Source: Amylostereum areolatum (lineage: Eukaryota > Basidiomycota > Agaricomycetes > Russulales > Stereaceae). Taken from it: a stretch of 64,000 nt of DNA. The DNA lies in assembly GCA_012932865.1 (NCBI GenBank), contig SAXG01000002.1, positions 2,108,001-2,172,000 on the forward strand, given 5' to 3'. The notes below the pieces were generated by a model that was not told the origin of the DNA, did no database searches, and saw only the letters and a program-made list of their open reading frames with translations. Both the position numbers and the translations under genes were made by a program. Below are positions 46,501 to 56,569 of the stretch, in pieces (within the stretch, counting starts at the first letter, position 1; each line of letters starts with the position of its first letter).

Positions 46501-46705
46501 TATCTAAAATAACAACGGGACGCGTGCCCGTACCGATAGAGTCCGTAAGAGAAGTCATAATGGGGATATCCCCCGTAGTAGTACAGTCCGAATCAACAAT
46601 GCGCATATGTAAACGAGAACCAGGCCACCGAGGCGCCACAAAACCAGACGAGCGAGAAACAGAAACTTGGGCTTCAGATGCCGTGTACATCGTCAGCCCC
46701 CTCAA
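43448..46705 (-). pseudogene. pol: protease, reverse transcriptase, RNase H, integrase N-terminal half
   Basis: About 1,085 codons, no ATG at the start, in the -1 frame relative to gag. Domains in order: aspartic protease (LLDSGCTGSCINTKF, near residue 215), reverse transcriptase (RYPLPLIQELVD, then VVVVYLDDILIFT near 560), RNase H (VEADSSDYATGAVLS, NYEIYDKELLAI), integrase zinc region (HHDGPLVGHPGRYKT, CETCQRTK) and the first catalytic Asp (HVSIDFVMPLPVS). An extra base near 43530 shifts the frame just before the second catalytic Asp, so the integrase reads through into an unrelated tail. The rest looks intact. Expression would need -1 frameshifting from gag. Confidence 0.9.
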
Positions 46706-47958
46706 AAACCCTCCTTCTTCTCCTCCACCTTCGGCTGAGCTTGAAGCGCGTCCATCACGCTTTTCCGATCTTCGGCCGACAGGCTCCTAGCCCAGGCGGT
46801 GGGCGTCTCGAACGTCTGTGCTCGAGCCTCCCGCTTTGGTGGTTCCGTGTACCGGTCCCTCCCCCACATGTCTCGGATGTTCTTCACGTCCACCCTGCAG
46901 TCCCGCACCTGGTGGCCATTCTGTCCGCAGCGGAAGCATCGCCCCTTGATGTCGACACGGTTGACGTCCATCGGCTGACCTTTGCCACCGTGCACCGTGC
47001 CGGTTCCATCGCGGCGCCATGGGACCTGCCCCCCTTGTTGCCCATTGGACGATCCTTGTCCTTTGGGTTTTTGGTTCTGCACGGGTCCACTGCGCTGGGT
47101 CTTAAGGTCCTCCCGCTCCTGTCGCAGACCGTCGATCAGGATGATGCGCTCTTTGAGGTCCTCATATTTCTGAGGAACGTGACCGCTGTCGTAGATGGAG
47201 TCGATGGTCCGATAGTAGACGTTGTGTTTGAGCAGCTGCATGAGGTGGATAGGGTCCTGCGCCGTGGAGTATCCTGCCTTTCTTGCGAGTTGCTCGAACT
47301 TGGCGAAGTATTCATGGGCAGTGGTACCCTTCGTCTGTTTGAACCCGTCCAGTTCGACTGCGGCACGGTGCTGCTCATTGACGTCGGTGAAGGCCCCTTT
47401 GAGTGCTTTGTGGAAGTCCACCCAGGCGACCATGGCTCCATTGGCCAAGTGTGCATCCTCATACTCGGCCTTCCAGGTGCGTGCTGCCTCCCCCGTCATG
47501 TAGGTGAGAATGAAGAGGACTTTGTCCTTGTCCGTCACGAGGTCATCCTCAGCAGCTCGCATGTATTCCTCGCACGACCGCATCCAGTCATTGAAGTCCT
47601 CTCGTTTCCCAGAGAAGCCTTCAGGAGTTTTCGCGTGGACTTTCTTTCGGGGGGGTCTGGCGGCGGCGGCGGCTGGGGCACTAACAGTGACCGCAGGGGG
47701 GTTGACGGTGATGGGGGGGGCCGTGACGTTGACGGTGGGGGGTGGCAGGTTGAGGGCAGCAACAAGCACGGCAGGGATGGCGACCCATTGGCCATTTACT
47801 TCCATGAGCCAGGCATCGTCGGTGCCGTTATTCATGTGTTGGATGGGAGAGCCAGTTTGGCCGATGACGATGTTCCATGTTCCACCGATTTCGGTGCAGT
47901 TGGCAAGTTCGGCGGGGAGAGGGGGTTGGGGGTCGGTGCGGATCCACTGGGCAGCCAT
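46702..47958 (-). CDS. gag
   Basis: 418 codons from the ATG at 47958. A Pro/Val-rich linker is followed by a capsid-like region (KTPEGFSGKREDFNDWMRS, FILTYMTGEAARTWKAEYE, TAHEYFAKFEQLARKAGY) typical of Ty3/gypsy gag, and a CCHC nucleocapsid knuckle CFRCGQNGHQVRDC. It forms the virus-like particle and binds genomic RNA. The frame is open upstream of this ATG for 102 codons, back to the TAA at 48265-48267, so the true gag may start earlier. The stop follows the heptamer G-GGT-TTT, a -1 slippery sequence leading into pol. Confidence 0.92.
   Translation of the reverse strand: MAAQWIRTDPQPPLPAELANCTEIGGTWNIVIGQTGSPIQHMNNGTDDAWLMEVNGQWVAIPAVLVAALNLPPPTVNVTAPPITVNPPAVTVSAPAAAAARPPRKKVHAKTPEGFSGKREDFNDWMRSCEEYMRAAEDDLVTDKDKVLFILTYMTGEAARTWKAEYEDAHLANGAMVAWVDFHKALKGAFTDVNEQHRAAVELDGFKQTKGTTAHEYFAKFEQLARKAGYSTAQDPIHLMQLLKHNVYYRTIDSIYDSGHVPQKYEDLKERIILIDGLRQEREDLKTQRSGPVQNQKPKGQGSSNGQQGGQVPWRRDGTGTVHGGKGQPMDVNRVDIKGRCFRCGQNGHQVRDCRVDVKNIRDMWGRDRYTEPPKREARAQTFETPTAWARSLSAEDRKSVMDALQAQPKVEEKKEGF
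46704..46711 (-). promoter_or_regulatory. Putative -1 ribosomal frameshift site between gag and pol
   Basis: On minus the gag codons GAG GGT TTT TGA contain G GGT TTT, a canonical X XXY YYZ slippery heptamer, immediately before the gag stop. Slipping back one base enters the open pol frame. Confidence 0.65.
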
Positions 47959-48264
47959 GATTGGTTCGTCGAGGTCGGAGAAGTCTTCGTCGGTGACAGG
48001 CGGTAGGGCGGAGGCGGCGATGAGGTTGAAGTCGGCTTCAGTGAGGTCGTCTTGGCTTTCGTTGGCGAAGTACCAACTGATGCCACTTGTTTGGGTTGCT
48101 ACGAAGGCGACTTCGACAGTGGTGTCTCCGAGTTGGACAAAGAAGTCGTTTCCTCGTTCAGTGAAGCCTAGAGGGAGGGGATATATGTAGCAGTTTTCGT
48201 CCTCAACGTCGGTGTCGGAGTCAGAACTGGAGTCGGAGCCGTTGAGTCCGAACGAGGGAATTGT

Positions 48265-48873
48265 TTATAAGTGGGTGAGGTCGATGACCTCTGGCTGGGT
48301 GAGGTCGATGACCTCTGGCTCTGGTGTGGGGCTGGGGGTGTTGCCTGGTGTAAGGAGGCGGTGGGTGTGTCGAGTGTCTACTGGTATTTTCTCGTTGGGC
48401 GCGTAGAAGGATTTTGGGGGTTGCTCGAGTTTGTAGCGGTAGGTGACGTATGGGCAGGAGTAGACGTAGAGGTTTCCGTTTCCTTGTTCGCTTATTTTGA
48501 GGCGATAGAAGTGGATGTCTATGATGGAGTCTTCAAGTTCTTCTACGCCGAGGGCGACCTTCCAATTGTGCCAGGCCCAAGGGTCTTTAGATTCGTTGAT
48601 GAGGGAGATGATAGCGTCGTGGCTGATGGGGATGAATTCTTGTACTTGCGAGCGCCAATCTTCCATGCACGAGCCCCCAGTCGAAATGGTTACTCTGTGC
48701 GGCAAGGGAAGATTTTGTCGAGGGAAGGTGGTTCTGTTATGAGATCGCAAGACGGTCTGCCTCAGTCTTCTCGACCTGTTGGCTGTCTCTTCGTCTAGGG
48801 GACACGAGCCCAAAGACTTCCTAAACCGCTTTCCTTTCGCCGCTTTTACTCGTTTCCTACACCAAAGGTGCAC
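48265..48873 (-). CDS. Upstream ORF of the retrotransposon with two C-terminal SUMO-interaction-like motifs
   Basis: 202 codons from the ATG at 48873, between the 5' LTR and gag. The N-terminus is basic. The middle (DPWAWHNWKVALGVEELED, IDIHFYRLKISEQG) looks folded. The tail ends EVIDLTQPEVIDLTHL, a tandem of VIDLT, the classical SUMO-interacting core. The TAA at 48265 is in frame with the open stretch running into gag, so this may be the N-terminal part of a long gag interrupted by one stop codon. Ty3/gypsy elements do not usually carry a separate ORF here. Confidence 0.6.
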   Translation of the reverse strand: MHLWCRKRVKAAKGKRFRKSLGSCPLDEETANRSRRLRQTVLRSHNRTTFPRQNLPLPHRVTISTGGSCMEDWRSQVQEFIPISHDAIISLINESKDPWAWHNWKVALGVEELEDSIIDIHFYRLKISEQGNGNLYVYSCPYVTYRYKLEQPPKSFYAPNEKIPVDTRHTHRLLTPGNTPSPTPEPEVIDLTQPEVIDLTHL

Positions 48874-49125
48874 CTTCTACTGTCACCTCTGAGCTTTCAA
48901 CTCCTGGTATTGGAGAGTCTCGAGTAGGTGTAACGTTTCGAGGAAACGTCAAGCCGGCACCGGTATACGTGCGCACGACCACAATGTCAGGGTAACGAGT
49001 CGCGTACTCTGGGGGCAACGGTCTAGGGCGGCACGGGGGAAGAACAAGGTCAGTACCAGACGGGTACTACTACTACTACGCTACAGTACGTAGGGACGGT
49101 CGTAGGGTGGTGCAAGAGTAAACAG

Positions 49126-49135
49126 ATCTCGAGCT
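49126..49135 (-). other. Candidate self-priming primer binding site
   Basis: AGCTCGAGAT on minus, two bases after the 5' LTR, is the reverse complement of ATCTCGAGCT at 49265-49274 in the LTR. That segment lies about 34 nt after the start of a TATATAAGG box, where the transcript 5' end is expected. Confidence 0.55.
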
Positions 49136-49137
49136 TA

Positions 49138-49594
49138 TGTCAGCAACGACTAGTGCGACAGCACCAAGTTACGACAAAGCTGACAGAGGAAGAGGACGAC
49201 AGAGGGGAGCCGATCAGACACGGCGACAGACAAGGGAAAGCAAGCAAAGTCGGTAGAATTGACTAGCTCGAGATAAGGAATATGTACAGCGAGAGCGAGC
49301 CTTATATACACAAGAGGAGAGAGACTTAGGTAAGCAACCAATACACGGCGATCAGTAAGCAGACCAAGTATAAGTAAGCAGTCGTATGTAAAAGAGCACA
49401 GCATGAGTCAGTATCGTACAGCATGAGTCAAGAGAAAGGAGTCAGACCCGGACCGAGATGAGTCACGTGGGTCCGGGCAGGATATAGATGAGCCGGGTCC
49501 GGGCCAAGGTGGAGCCGGACCGGTGATAAGTCGATAAGTCCTAAAGCGTGTAACCGATGTAAAGTAAAAAGAAAATTATAGACCGTTCATGACA
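49138..49594 (-). repeat. 5' LTR
   Basis: 457 bp. Contains TATATAAGG on minus (49303-49308 core), a probable promoter. Ends at the TCGGA target duplication. Confidence 0.95.
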
Positions 49595-49599
49595 TCGGA

Positions 49600-50100
49600 A
49601 TGGCTCGGAATCAGTGTACAGCCAATGGGAAACGTGGGAAAGCGTTAACGCCGCGCTCGCGACATCTGAACGTCGAGCTACGGTCCCCCCCTCGCGCTTG
49701 TGAACAGACTTAAAACAGAACGATTGTCTTCTGTTTTAAGTCTGGCTACGAGAGACTACCTGTCACACTCCGTGACCAGTTCAGAGGTTCCGAACTCCTG
49801 CCCAAAATGAGATGGACGGTTCTAAGCAGGTTCTGAACCAGTTCCGAACGTTTGAACTTCAGTAGCTTCAGTTCTAACCAAGATCCGAGTGAGGAGCCAA
49901 GGGTTTCCACAATTCACGACCCCCTTACTGATAAGGATGTTGATCTGAGCCCCTCTCGCGTTAGCGGAGGGGCTCACGTGAGTCTAATGCCCAGTTTGCG
50001 GCCGCACCGTATGCATAGAGCATCCCGCGCGCAAACCACGTGACAAACGGCGCCTAGCCGGAATTGCCGGCCGCGGCGCCGCCTCCACTTTCCTGGCACA
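49600..50100. other. No gene; contains a perfect 15-bp hairpin
   Basis: AGACTTAAAACAGAA at 49706-49720 is inverted at 49729-49743 with an 8-nt loop. Otherwise no gene is seen. Confidence 0.6.
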
Positions 50101-50933
50101 AGTCCGCGGATGTCTGCGCATGACCCCCACGCCCGCGCACAACGCGCCCCCCCTACTCATCCTTGCACGGCCTCATACAGTGCCCACGCCACTGCACATC
50201 CGCACATGACCGCCGCCCGTCCGCGCACCTCCCCAGCTCGCCCGCACACCTCCTCAGCTCGCCCGTGCACCCCCCCAGCTCGCCCGCGCACGACCCTCGC
50301 CCGTCTGCACGCACACCCGCACACCCGCACACCCGCACACCCGCACGCGCCCCCCGCCTGCTCTCGCACCCCCCGTGCCTGTCCGCGCGCTCCACTTGCT
50401 CATCCGCGAACGGACTTCACCGTCCGCGGACGATGAAGTCCGTCCGCCGATGCTGTCGCACACGGCCCCTGCTCGCACGCACGGCCACTTCTCGTTCACG
50501 CACGCCCCCCGCGCGACCACACAGGCCCCTCGCTGGCACGCACGGCCTCTGGTCGCCCGCACACGCAACCTCGCTCGTCCGCGCACACCCTCCGCTCATT
50601 TGTGCACTCCCAGCCCGTCCACGCACGCCCCCTGCTTGTGCACAAGCAATGAAGTCTATGCGTCGATGCTTCCGCGCACGGACATCATCGTCCGCGCACG
50701 CTCCCCGCTCGTCCGCGCATGGCCCCCGCACCCGTCCGCGCATGCCGCCCGCCTGTCCGCGGACGGACGGACTTCATGATCCGCGGACGGAGTTGGTCGT
50801 CCGTGCACGACCCCACACCCGCCTGCGCGCGCCCCGCGCCCGCCTGCTCATCCGCGCATGCACACCCTTGTCTGCGGACGGAGTTTGTTGTCCGCGGACG
50901 GACTTCATTGTCTGCGGACGGACTCCACGGGGA
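50101..50933. repeat. C-rich low-complexity DNA with repeated CGTCCGCGGACG palindromes
   Basis: 50100-50400 is a run of CGCCCGCACACC-like units that keeps several frames open on both strands. From 50405 to 50930 the palindrome CGTCCGCGGACG and variants, often followed by GACTTCATTGT or ATGAAGTCCG, recur about every 30-300 bp. The long open frames here are composition artefacts. Confidence 0.7.
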
Positions 50934-51250
50934 TGTATTCCGCGGAGGCGCGTTCCGCGGAAATGCTTTCCGCGGAGACACCTTCCGTGGAGACACTTTC
51001 TGTGGAGACACGTTTCACGCGGACATGTTCTATGGTGACACAGTCTACGGGGACGCATTCCGCGAGGACACATTCTACTGGGAGGCTTTCTGGGGAGACA
51101 CATTCCAGGAAAACACGCTCTGGGAACACACGTTCTGGGGAGACACGTTGCGGGGAGACATGTTCTGTGAAGACATGTTTTGCGGAGACCTATTCCGCGG
51201 AGACATATTCCGTGGCCACATATTCCGTGGAGACACCTTCCATGGAGATG
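50934..51250 (+). repeat. 15-bp minisatellite, about 21 units
   Basis: Unit consensus TTCCGCGGAGACACA-like, degenerate. In one plus frame it would encode RGDTF repeats. The period is a multiple of three, so frames stay open. Confidence 0.85.
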
Positions 51251-51562
51251 CGGTGACACATTCTACAACCAGCGAAGCTTCCACTTTCTCTTAGCATCTC
51301 AGTAGGAAAGAGCCACTCCCCTACGTGATCTCTGCCCTGTCACAACCTTCTGGCACGGGAAATTCAAGACTTAGTACTCCACCAGCCGCCCCTATGTGAA
51401 GTCAGCGAGACACGAACACATCTTCCACCGGTAGTAGTTCATCGCCATCGACTTGTGTCACTCAAGTTGAACCTGGTCCACCGAGACCACCCCAGACCAG
51501 ACCAGTGTCCCCCGAGTCAGACTCGGACCACCCATTTGACGCAGAATGTGCCACCACATTTC

Positions 51563-51830
51563 CACGGAATATATCTCCGCGGGATATGTCTCCGTGGAAT
51601 ATGTCTCCGTGGAATACGTCTCTGTGCAATGTATCACCGCGGGATATGTCTCCGCGGAATATGTCCCCACGGGATGTCTCCATGGGATATGTCTCCACAA
51701 GATATGTCTCTGTGGGATATGTCTCCAAGTAATGTGTCTCTACGGAATGTGTCTCCGCGGAGTGGGTCTCCGCGTCTCCGCGGGATCTGTCTCCCTGGAA
51801 TATGTCTCCACGGAATGTGTCTCCGCGGAG
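51563..51830 (-). repeat. Same 15-bp minisatellite in inverted orientation, about 18 units
   Basis: ATGTCTCCGCGGAAT units are the reverse complement of the units at 50934-51250. In one plus frame they encode MSPRN repeats. About 310 bp of unique DNA separates the arrays. Confidence 0.85.
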
Positions 51831-53204
51831 CCAACTTCAAGGGTCCAACTCCGCCAGTCGAACTCCGCGGATCTAACTCCGCGGAGCCAGGTCCGTGGAG
51901 CTACTTTTCTGGAGAATATTATATTGAGATCCTTGTCTCATGCTTACAGACTCCGTCCATGGAGCCAGTTCTGTAGAGGTCCTTTTCTGGAGCTCATTCT
52001 ACAGAGATCCTTCTCCTATTTCATGGAACTCGCCACACGGGGCCAGTGCCTCTTTTTTAAAGCCCATTCTGCAGAGATTGTTCTTCTATGTTCAGAGACT
52101 CCGTCTGGAAGGCCTATTTCGCGGTGGCCCTTTTTGAAGCCTATTCTACGGGGATCCTTCTCCTATCCTACCAACCTTCTTGTGTGATGCCCAATCTTCC
52201 CACATTGTGAGGAACAGAGGCAGAAAATATTCTCTCCATGCGGCGGAATCAAGAGGAATGGAGACGGAGTATTACTTCTTGCGGCCAGATTGAAAGAAAC
52301 GGGGGCGTAGCATCTCCCCTCTGTGCGGCCAGATCAAGAGAAGTGGAGGGGTAGTATTTGCGGCCGGATTGAGGGAAACAGAGGAGTGGGGTTTCCCCTG
52401 CATGCGCTTTCAGGTATGTTCTCAATGACTTGGCCGAAATGCAAGCCAATGCGGCCGGATCGTTGGACATGGTAGTATGTCAGAATGCGGCCGCATGCGG
52501 CCGACCCATTTGGATAGGGGCTTTGTCACCCTTGGCTGCATCGTATATTACAGGCAATGTCACTGAATGGGCTCGACAACAAGATGCACTGGTCATATTG
52601 TGATAGGTCTTCAATGGATGTGTAGTCATCTTGAACTCCGTGGGGCGAGGATCGAAACAAAGGAATGTATTGGCAAGTAAGGCGGGCTTTCGACACCGGT
52701 CTCCGTTGACTGTGGACCGTTGGGTCCTGCATCCAATCGAGCCAAGAGATGGTACTCACCTGCCGCAATCTAGTACAATCTGCATCAGGATGGGGATTAC
52801 GACCGCGTAGCGGTGAGGCCGGCTGGACCAAGTGAGTCTGCTTTGCTACACCACAAGAGCAAGATCTGATCCAAGAACGAGTAGCGCTGGGGCCAGAGTT
52901 CAACGTTCAACCCATCAGCGTGGACATACCGCGATGCGCAGAGTGGGTTCAAGATCCGCCAACTCCACGAACCGAAGATATCAGGTTGGAGGGGTTGGAA
53001 CTGCAGGTGCACCGGCAATACGCAGCAAGGGCCACCTAGATTTACGAAGGTATAATAGGACGTAAGAGTTGCAGATACGAATACAGAGAGAGGTGCATGA
53101 TCGCTGAGCCGTACAACTTGTGACAGACTTGGTTGAAGGCAGGGGGGTAGATACTGCATCTGCTTTGCGGTGGACGGAAGGGGACTCCTCCGACTTCCAG
53201 CTGC
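51831..53204. other. No confident gene; weak GCGGCCGGAT-containing repeats
   Basis: 52220-52520 has about five spaced copies of TGCGGCC(A/G)GAT followed by GAAAGAAACGGGG-like text, an eroded repeat of about 60 bp. No coding region recognised. Confidence 0.4.
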
Positions 53205-54640
53205 TCACCGGCCGCCTTGAATCCGATTGTGCAAGTCCTCCACCAGCTCCAGGAGCCCTGCCTCTACGTCGTCCAGCCCCGCAAGTGCGTCGTCCATCTC
53301 CTCGACATCGGCGGTCAACTCAAGTATCTCCTCTAACGCAGCATCTTGGGCAGGCACGGAATGGCATATAGGCCCTGTGAAGATTACGTTGGAACCGGCG
53401 GGTTCTCTCTTCAGCTCCCCAGTTCGGACGCGGGGCCCCAAGCGTGGCCTGGGACAGAAGTGCCGTAATATCAATTGCGCTTTGGTGCGATTGTCTCGCA
53501 GATTCCTCTAGGGCGGCAACCTGTTCGACCATGCCGTCGCGAACGGCGCGGTCGCGTTGGAACCTGACCTTGGCCTGCACTAGGCCGTCGCGGAGCCGTT
53601 GCTTCTCAACGGCGGGTACTGATGACAGGTCAGGTGAACGGTCGTTTCCAACGTTTGCATCATCCCCCTCCTTGGCCAAGGTCTTCCCTGCATAGGGAAT
53701 AACGTTAGAGAGCCTTAATAAAACAACAGCCTGCCGCGAACCTTTCGCCTTGGGCGGCCCGACGCGGGGGGCAGCTGGGTACGTCGGCAGCCGCTGTGTC
53801 CTCGTCAAAGGCAAACCCGTCGGCAGGTTGCGACATAAATGGAGCCTTCGAGGGGGCTACGCAGGACGAGTGGGAGGTACTGCTGGAGGCGGCGGTAGTG
53901 CGGTCCCTCTTAGAGTCGTCGGGGAGAGCAAAGCTGGCGGTAGGGGCAAAATCGCCGGAAGGCGCAGAATTTCCGCCGGCGCGAGACGCGCCAGTAGCTT
54001 TGTGTCGTACTGCTCAGCAGTGAGTAAGATGCTTTGCGCATAAGATAAAATTTTACCAGATTTGCGTTTGGCGTCCTTGCGGACGGAGCTTTCGCGTTTA
54101 GCGGCCGCTGCAGGACGGAGCAGTAAGGAAGGAAAACGCCAGCGGTACCACTTTCACTCACATTCCACGGGTCGTGGCACAGGAGGACCAATGTCGACTT
54201 CCATTAGCGCTAGAGAGACGTCACGTAAGCAATTTGATTGCGGTAAGCGGCGGCAGAACGAACTCGGCGACGGTGTTGAGGAGGGCTGCGTAGGCTCGGG
54301 CGCCAGGTCTGTCGGAGCGGGGCTCCTCTCAGTAGGGGCCTTCCGCACGTCTAATCCCCGATTGAGACTTGTGCGCCCGTGCGAAACAGGGAAAAGCCGC
54401 GCACCATCTGCCTTAGAGCGTTTCACTTTCGCCGCGCGCGGAGTCGGGGAGGGCCTTTTTGATGCGATTGAAGAAGGCGCCGTCGCAGATCGATCGCCTG
54501 AAAACGCGTCCCAAATATCTAATACAGATATATATGCTACTGCTAGCATCGGATAATGACATAGAAACGCACCGCCAACTTCAGAGAGGCTCAATCTCGC
54601 CGCACGCGGAGCTTGGGACGGTGTTTTTGACGCAATCACG
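53205..54640 (-). pseudogene. Degenerate multi-exon gene, coiled-coil protein remnant
   Basis: On minus, coding-like segments run from an IASKTPSQAPRAARLS segment near 54630, through an SPSSF-rich linker and a Ser/Ala/Asp-rich exon (ADGFAFDEDTAAADVP near 53790), to a coiled coil (RLRDGLVQAKVRFQRDRAV, QVAALEESARQ) and a final acidic helix (ALEEILELTADVEEMDDAL) ending at 53205. I could not join all exons in phase, and two adjacent segments (about 54430-54540 and 54590-54700) are tandem duplicates. Probably a decayed copy of a repeat-borne gene family. Function unknown. Confidence 0.35.
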
Positions 54641-54729
54641 GAAGATGGTGTCCCAGACCGACCGCCCGCAAAGGTATCCCAAAAATCTGATACGCGGTAT
54701 TAAAAAAACAGTTCATAGCGTTGATTAGA

Positions 54730-55532
54730 CGTGGTGGAAACGCACCAAACGCCTCGGAGCGGCGCGGTGCCTCACTCATGGGCTCTGTAATTCTCGCCGT
54801 AGGCATCCTAGCGGTCTCTACCGACGATCGGTCAGATTTCCATCCGTATAACGTCGGAGTCTTTGGACGCCACCTGTGAATCGAACATGTCGAGACTCGT
54901 CGTCAAGCTGTTTCTCTAAGGCCTGTCGGGGAGATTCCAGCCGCAGGACCCCCAATTAGCTCTACTTCATCCAGACAGGTTCGTAAGAGCTACTCACCTT
55001 CTTTGAATTCGTTGTCGAGGATTTATCGGACATATGGATCAATGTTGAGATGAGACAGAGTAGAGGTGAAAGAAGAGAAGTTGTTTGAGGATAAGTAGAT
55101 GATGATGAATCATGAAAGTACCAGCGGTTTCGCGGGACCACGTGAGGGCGGACGCGGTCAGTACTAGTAGCTTAGTCTCCCCAAGGCAGACGAGATATTT
55201 CGTCAACACTTCTCAGGCTCAGGATCCTTATAGTAGCTCTACCTTGCGAGGAACGAGCTAGGTTTCTCCAGCCCGTAATTCGTCGCAGCAAAATTATAAG
55301 AGCATCGCACGAGTCTCTTTTGTATCAACACTAGAAAGCTTTACTACACATCTTTGTATTGCTTCGGGTGCCCTGTCTCACATGGAATTCATGTTTCCCA
55401 ATCTCCTGTTTTTGTCCCTCCGCCATCCTGCTGTTCGAGAGCCTGTTCAGAGTGTACATTTAGTACCTACTATAGCCACGCGTGCCGAGCAAGGTGAAGG
55501 CCGCCCGCAGGCGGCACTTGTCGAGTGCTAAG

Positions 55533-55573
<41 letters not shown>

Positions 55574-56560
55574 TACATCCATTACAAGGCGTGGTCCCCT
55601 TCAGGAACTGCCAGGTTTCGGGTGGTTGTCACGACGCCGCCAAAGCCGCGCCACTACTTAACTTCAACTCTAGCAAGTCGGATGACGGGTCAGCGCGTCA
55701 GCGTTGAGCTACGCCTTGCTCTGCTCCGCGCACTCGAGAAAACCGTACTTAAGCAACAAATGTATTGTGCAATTTCGGTAGTAGACTAATAGTACAAGTT
55801 CTAATGGACGAATTAAGTAGGATGGTGAGAAAATACCGTAGGAATGTGGGTTAAAAGAGGGTGGGCCAGGAGGGGGAGACCAAAGAAAGGAGATTTGGGT
55901 TTAGGATTGGAGAAATTTTCGAGGCCGGAAGGGCCGTGACGCATGCAGATAGTACGACGAGGTGGATAGGGAATACCCGGAAGAAGTGGGAAAGGCTAGA
56001 GCAGGGCAGTCAGTAACTGAGCTCAGAGTGGCAGCGGAGGCAGGTGCACGGAGCGCCTTTGCCCTCAGGCCTCAACACCTGAACCCTGTTCAGACAGGGT
56101 TCAGACAGGGTTCGGGTGTGTTCTGATGGAGGAAAAACAGAAAGAGCACCCATCGAGCGCATGGTGAATCTGAGGTGCAAGGGAGTTGTCGTGATTCTCC
56201 GCGGCGAATTTGACACTTCATCGTACGTGCAGAACGGCGCGCGGGGCGATCTGACTGCAGGTGTTGTTTCTCGATATCTCATCAACTCGTTGAAGTATTC
56301 GAGGAATGAATCAGAGGAAATGATCGGGGGCCTAGGCCATGCAAAACGTGAAGGCCGTAGATTGGGTGAACGGGGTGGTTTGTCGGGATGTACCCAGACT
56401 AAATGCGGCAGTGGGTGTAAGGAGGAGGAGTAAGGTAGGATGTAAGAGTAGGACGGTTGAGCACGAGGGACGAAGTATCGAAGTAGGGGTCAGATGTAAT
56501 TAGAAAGAAGGTATAAGATAGAAGCTATCCCGGGTCCACGTTGTCTGGTTCGGGGGGAGG
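54730..56560. other. No confident gene
   Basis: Only short frames. Contains the microsatellite listed next and a triple TTCAGACAGGG direct repeat near 56088-56112. Confidence 0.4.
55533..55572. repeat. (TAGA)10 microsatellite
   Basis: Ten perfect TAGA units. Confidence 0.95.
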
Positions 56561-56569
56561 GGGGGAGGT

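Larger units (their letters stand above)
42080..49594 (-). mobile_element. Chromodomain Ty3/gypsy LTR retrotransposon (7,515 bp)
   Basis: Two 457-bp LTRs bounded by TGTCA and TGACA, flanked by a 5-bp target duplication TCGGA at 42075-42079 and 49595-49599. Coding is on minus: an upstream ORF and gag, then pol with protease, reverse transcriptase, RNase H and integrase, and a chromodomain at the end. The LTRs differ at two positions, so insertion was recent. The pol frame is shifted once in the integrase region, so this copy may not be autonomous. Confidence 0.95.

Noticed and set aside
46678..48006. 442-codon plus ORF
   Set aside because: Antisense shadow of the retrotransposon gag, which has clear domains on minus.
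50163..51294. Long plus ORFs of 190-290 codons
   Set aside because: They come from C-rich repeats and a 15-bp minisatellite; every frame is open and no domain is present.
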